From assembly GCF_001180105.1 (NCBI RefSeq), contig NZ_CVSO01000070.1:1-64000 (forward strand): a DNA stretch of 64,000 bases, read 5' to 3'. Positions within the stretch are counted from its first letter, which is position 1, and every line of letters begins with the position of its first letter. The position numbers and the translations under genes were made by a program. The notes below the pieces were generated by a model, which worked only from the letters and a program-made list of their open reading frames with translations, was not told where the DNA came from and did not search any database. Shown piece after piece: positions 62,376 through 64,000 of the stretch. This stretch comes from Candidatus Pelagibacter communis (GTDB lineage Bacteria; Pseudomonadota; Alphaproteobacteria; Pelagibacterales; Pelagibacteraceae).

Positions 62376-63044
62376 CTAAGCTTTCTTTGTTTTGACCGGT
62401 TTTTTTCTATTAGGATAACAAGATGTGCAGATTTTACAAGTTATTCCATAGCAATCTCGAGCTCTGCAAAACTCCCTTCCATAATAGATTATTTGTAAGT
62501 GAAGTTTATTCCAATATTTTTTCGGAAATAATCTTTTAAGATCTTCCTCTGTTTGTACTACATTTTTACCATTAGTAAGTCCCCATCTTTGTGCTAATCT
62601 GTGAATATGTGTATCTATTGGGAATGCTGGACGACCAAAACCTTGGGACATAACTACACTCGCAGTTTTATGCCCAACCCCAGGAAGTTCTTCTAGTTCC
62701 TGAAAAGTTTTTGGGACCTTACCATTATATTTTTCCATCAATATTTTTGAAAGATTAAAAATGCTTTTAGCTTTGATCCTAAAAATACCTATTCTTTTAA
62801 TTAACTTTTCTATTTTTTTTCTACCAAGTTTTACAAAGTGTTTTGGTTTATGATATTTTGGGTAGATATCTTTTGTGACATTATTTACATTAACATCCGT
62901 ACATTGAGCAGAAAGCAATACTGAAATTAAAAGTGTAAATACATTTCTGCTATGTAGAGGCACAGAAATTTTGGGATAAGTTTTGTTTAAAATTTTAAGA
63001 ACTATTTTAGCCCTTTTTTTCTTTTCAGCTTCTAAGAGCCTCAT
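62376..63044 (-). CDS. nth: endonuclease III with a variant iron-sulfur loop
   Basis: Base-excision glycosylase and lyase for oxidised pyrimidines. The 222-residue protein shows VFTLLISVLLSAQCTDVNVN (about 35-54), the helix-hairpin-helix LPGVGHKTASVVMSQGFGRP (about 119-138, with the catalytic Lys) and AFPIDTHIHRLAQRWGL with catalytic Asp. The 4Fe-4S loop is unusual: FCRARDCYGITCKICTSCYP spaces the Cys as C-x4-C-x4-C-x2-C-x2-C instead of C-x6-C-x2-C-x5-C. It overlaps dapB by 4 bases. Confidence 0.93.
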   Translation of the reverse strand: MRLLEAEKKKRAKIVLKILNKTYPKISVPLHSRNVFTLLISVLLSAQCTDVNVNNVTKDIYPKYHKPKHFVKLGRKKIEKLIKRIGIFRIKAKSIFNLSKILMEKYNGKVPKTFQELEELPGVGHKTASVVMSQGFGRPAFPIDTHIHRLAQRWGLTNGKNVVQTEEDLKRLFPKKYWNKLHLQIIYYGREFCRARDCYGITCKICTSCYPNRKKPVKTKKA

Positions 63045-63817
63045 TTAAAATTTAAAACATTTCTCATTGAGTAAAGCCCAGGTCTTTTAGAAATGAGCCA
63101 TTTAGCAGCCGTTAGAGCTCCTTCTGAATATAAAGCCCTATCAAATGCCTCGTGATTAAGAGTTATTATTTCTTTACCGCTTGAAAATTTTACCTCGTGT
63201 TCCCCAACAGTCTCACCTTTTCTTATAGAGTTAAAGTTAATTTTTTTTCCGTATGGAAACGTTTTTTTATTAAAGTATTTATTACCAATTATTCTATAAA
63301 AATCTTTCTTTTTGCCAATGGCTATACCTTTGCCAAGCATTAAAGCAGTGCCTGATGGATGATCTTTTTTGTGTTTATGGTGCACTTCATAAACTTTACT
63401 TAAGAAATTATTTCCCAATGAACTTGAAGCGATTTCAGTAAGATACATTAAAAGATTAATCCCCAGACTCATATTTCCTGCTTTTAAAATCGGGATTTTT
63501 CTTGAGTATTTTTTTATTAATTCCTCTTCTTTTTTTGTAAATCCGGTAGTGCCTATTACTACTCTTTTTTTTAGTTTTGATGCTATTTTCAAAACCTGGA
63601 AGGTGCACTTTGGTACTGTAAAATCGATAATGATATTTGCTTTTTTAAATGCATTTTCATCATTTAATTCAGGTTTGATCCCAGAAATTTTCCTATTTAT
63701 TTTTCTATTTTCCGTGAGAGTAACAAGTTTAAATTTTTTATCTAATTTTGAAGATTTGATAATTTGTTGACCCATTCGGCCGAGGCAACCAGTTACAGCT
63801 AATTTAATTTTATTCAT
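63041..63817 (-). CDS. dapB: 4-hydroxy-tetrahydrodipicolinate reductase
   Basis: Lysine and diaminopimelate synthesis. The 258-residue protein has the NADPH loop VTGCLGRMGQQIIK (8-21), IIDFTVPK (about 77-84), GTTGFTKKEEELI (about 100-112), the catalytic EVHHKHKKDHPSGTALMLG (about 148-166) and the C-terminal GALTAAKWL. I start it at ATG 63817, because the upstream extension (to 63868) overlaps a small membrane ORF in a coupled ATGA manner and shows no family residues. Confidence 0.95.
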   Translation of the reverse strand: MNKIKLAVTGCLGRMGQQIIKSSKLDKKFKLVTLTENRKINRKISGIKPELNDENAFKKANIIIDFTVPKCTFQVLKIASKLKKRVVIGTTGFTKKEEELIKKYSRKIPILKAGNMSLGINLLMYLTEIASSSLGNNFLSKVYEVHHKHKKDHPSGTALMLGKGIAIGKKKDFYRIIGNKYFNKKTFPYGKKINFNSIRKGETVGEHEVKFSSGKEIITLNHEAFDRALYSEGALTAAKWLISKRPGLYSMRNVLNFK

Positions 63818-63984
63818 GCAAAAACTAAATATGAAAGTATCACAACAACTAAAATAATAATACCCCAAATAGACAAGTTTTTAAAAAGTTGTTTTTTTTC
63901 AGAATTACTTCTTAAAAAATTTGGTAATACCAAAATTAAAACTGCAATTAATGCTATAGCTGGTATTATTTGTTCAAGACCCAT
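63814..63984 (-). CDS. 56-residue membrane protein upstream of dapB
   Basis: The ORF starts at the ATG at 63984 and its stop TGA overlaps the dapB start (ATGA), which suggests a translated, coupled gene. The peptide begins MGLEQIIPAIALIAVLILVL, then has a short basic loop (RSNSEKKQLFKNL) and a second hydrophobic stretch (WGIIILVVVILSYLVFA). So it has two membrane spans with a cytoplasmic positive loop, and I do not recognise a family. The window ends 16 bases upstream, so its promoter cannot be seen. Confidence 0.6.
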   Translation of the reverse strand: MGLEQIIPAIALIAVLILVLPNFLRSNSEKKQLFKNLSIWGIIILVVVILSYLVFA

Positions 63985-64000
63985 TATTTAATTTTTCCAA

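Noticed and set aside
1-64000. CRISPR arrays, insertion sequences, integrases, prophage or toxin-antitoxin loci
   Set aside because: I saw no regularly spaced repeats, transposase or integrase motifs; even the tRNA-Gly gene has ordinary housekeeping neighbours and no direct repeat that would suggest an attachment site.

Overview
The window is a dense, strongly A+T-rich stretch of an alphaproteobacterial chromosome that I read as SAR11 (Pelagibacterales, Candidatus Pelagibacter or a close relative). The reasons are the very low G+C coding style (Lys/Ile/Asn-rich proteins with long A and T runs inside genes), tiny intergenic gaps, many 4-bp ATGA gene overlaps, and gene blocks typical of Alphaproteobacteria (leuS-lptE-holA-parBA-rsmG-mnmGE-rho-hemJHE, ftsK-lolA, hisB/hslVU). 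I see no insertion sequence, prophage, integrase or CRISPR array. No gap without a gene exceeds 300 bases; the longest is 278 bases (40933-41210).

Layout. 1-5.7 kb: a broken 3' end of an aldo/keto reductase, an IalB-like secreted protein, argG, then a photobiology cluster (FAD-domain photolyase, a 41-residue DUF2256 protein, a DCC thioredoxin-like protein, a FeS-BCP-type photolyase) and an odd SDR. 5.8-14.4 kb: a TPR/SPINDLY glycosyltransferase, folD, YggT, MscS, hemD-hemC, tsaD, a TPR-sulfotransferase and an EVE protein. 14.4-19.4 kb: an acetate module (acetyl-CoA synthetase with a Lys-rich tail, an unknown protein, the two-subunit DUF4212/SSS symporter and its terminator). 19.4-29 kb: rpe, a frameshifted heparinase-like gene, purH, pterin dehydratase, tRNA-Gly(GCC), LON-domain protein, UbiH-like monooxygenase, ftsK-lolA and a frameshifted GNAT gene. 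29-33.7 kb: a leftward histidine operon (hisB-hisH-two unknowns-micro-ORF-hisA-hisF-hisE) running on into a HIT protein and the GNAT gene. 33.7-37.5 kb: hslVU with a heat-shock-like promoter, Smr, Tim44-like, fxsA and secB.

37.5-57.8 kb looks like the replication-origin region. dnaQ, coaE, aroE, maf and the DUF299 regulatory gene run left, hemE-hemH-hemJ-rho run right, and the 278-base gap between them is the best oriC candidate. It has the same hemE/RP001 context as the Caulobacter and Rickettsia origins. A perfect 16-bp parS palindrome lies in rsmG, immediately before parA-parB. 57.9-64 kb: a major porin with a strong ribosome-binding site and bidirectional terminator, a TenI/ThiE-like protein, yggS, an L,D-transpeptidase, a winged-helix regulator, a 35-residue ArfA-like ribosome-rescue candidate, a PfkB kinase, nth, dapB and a 56-residue membrane protein.

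The main surprises are small genes (DUF2256, ArfA-like, two membrane micro-proteins), two genes broken by exactly one extra A in an A8 run, loss or rearrangement of hallmark residues in a few enzymes, and the oriC/parS region. I did not find a single self-evident new multi-gene system. The photolyase/DUF2256/DCC cluster and the two unknown genes inside the his operon are the best leads.
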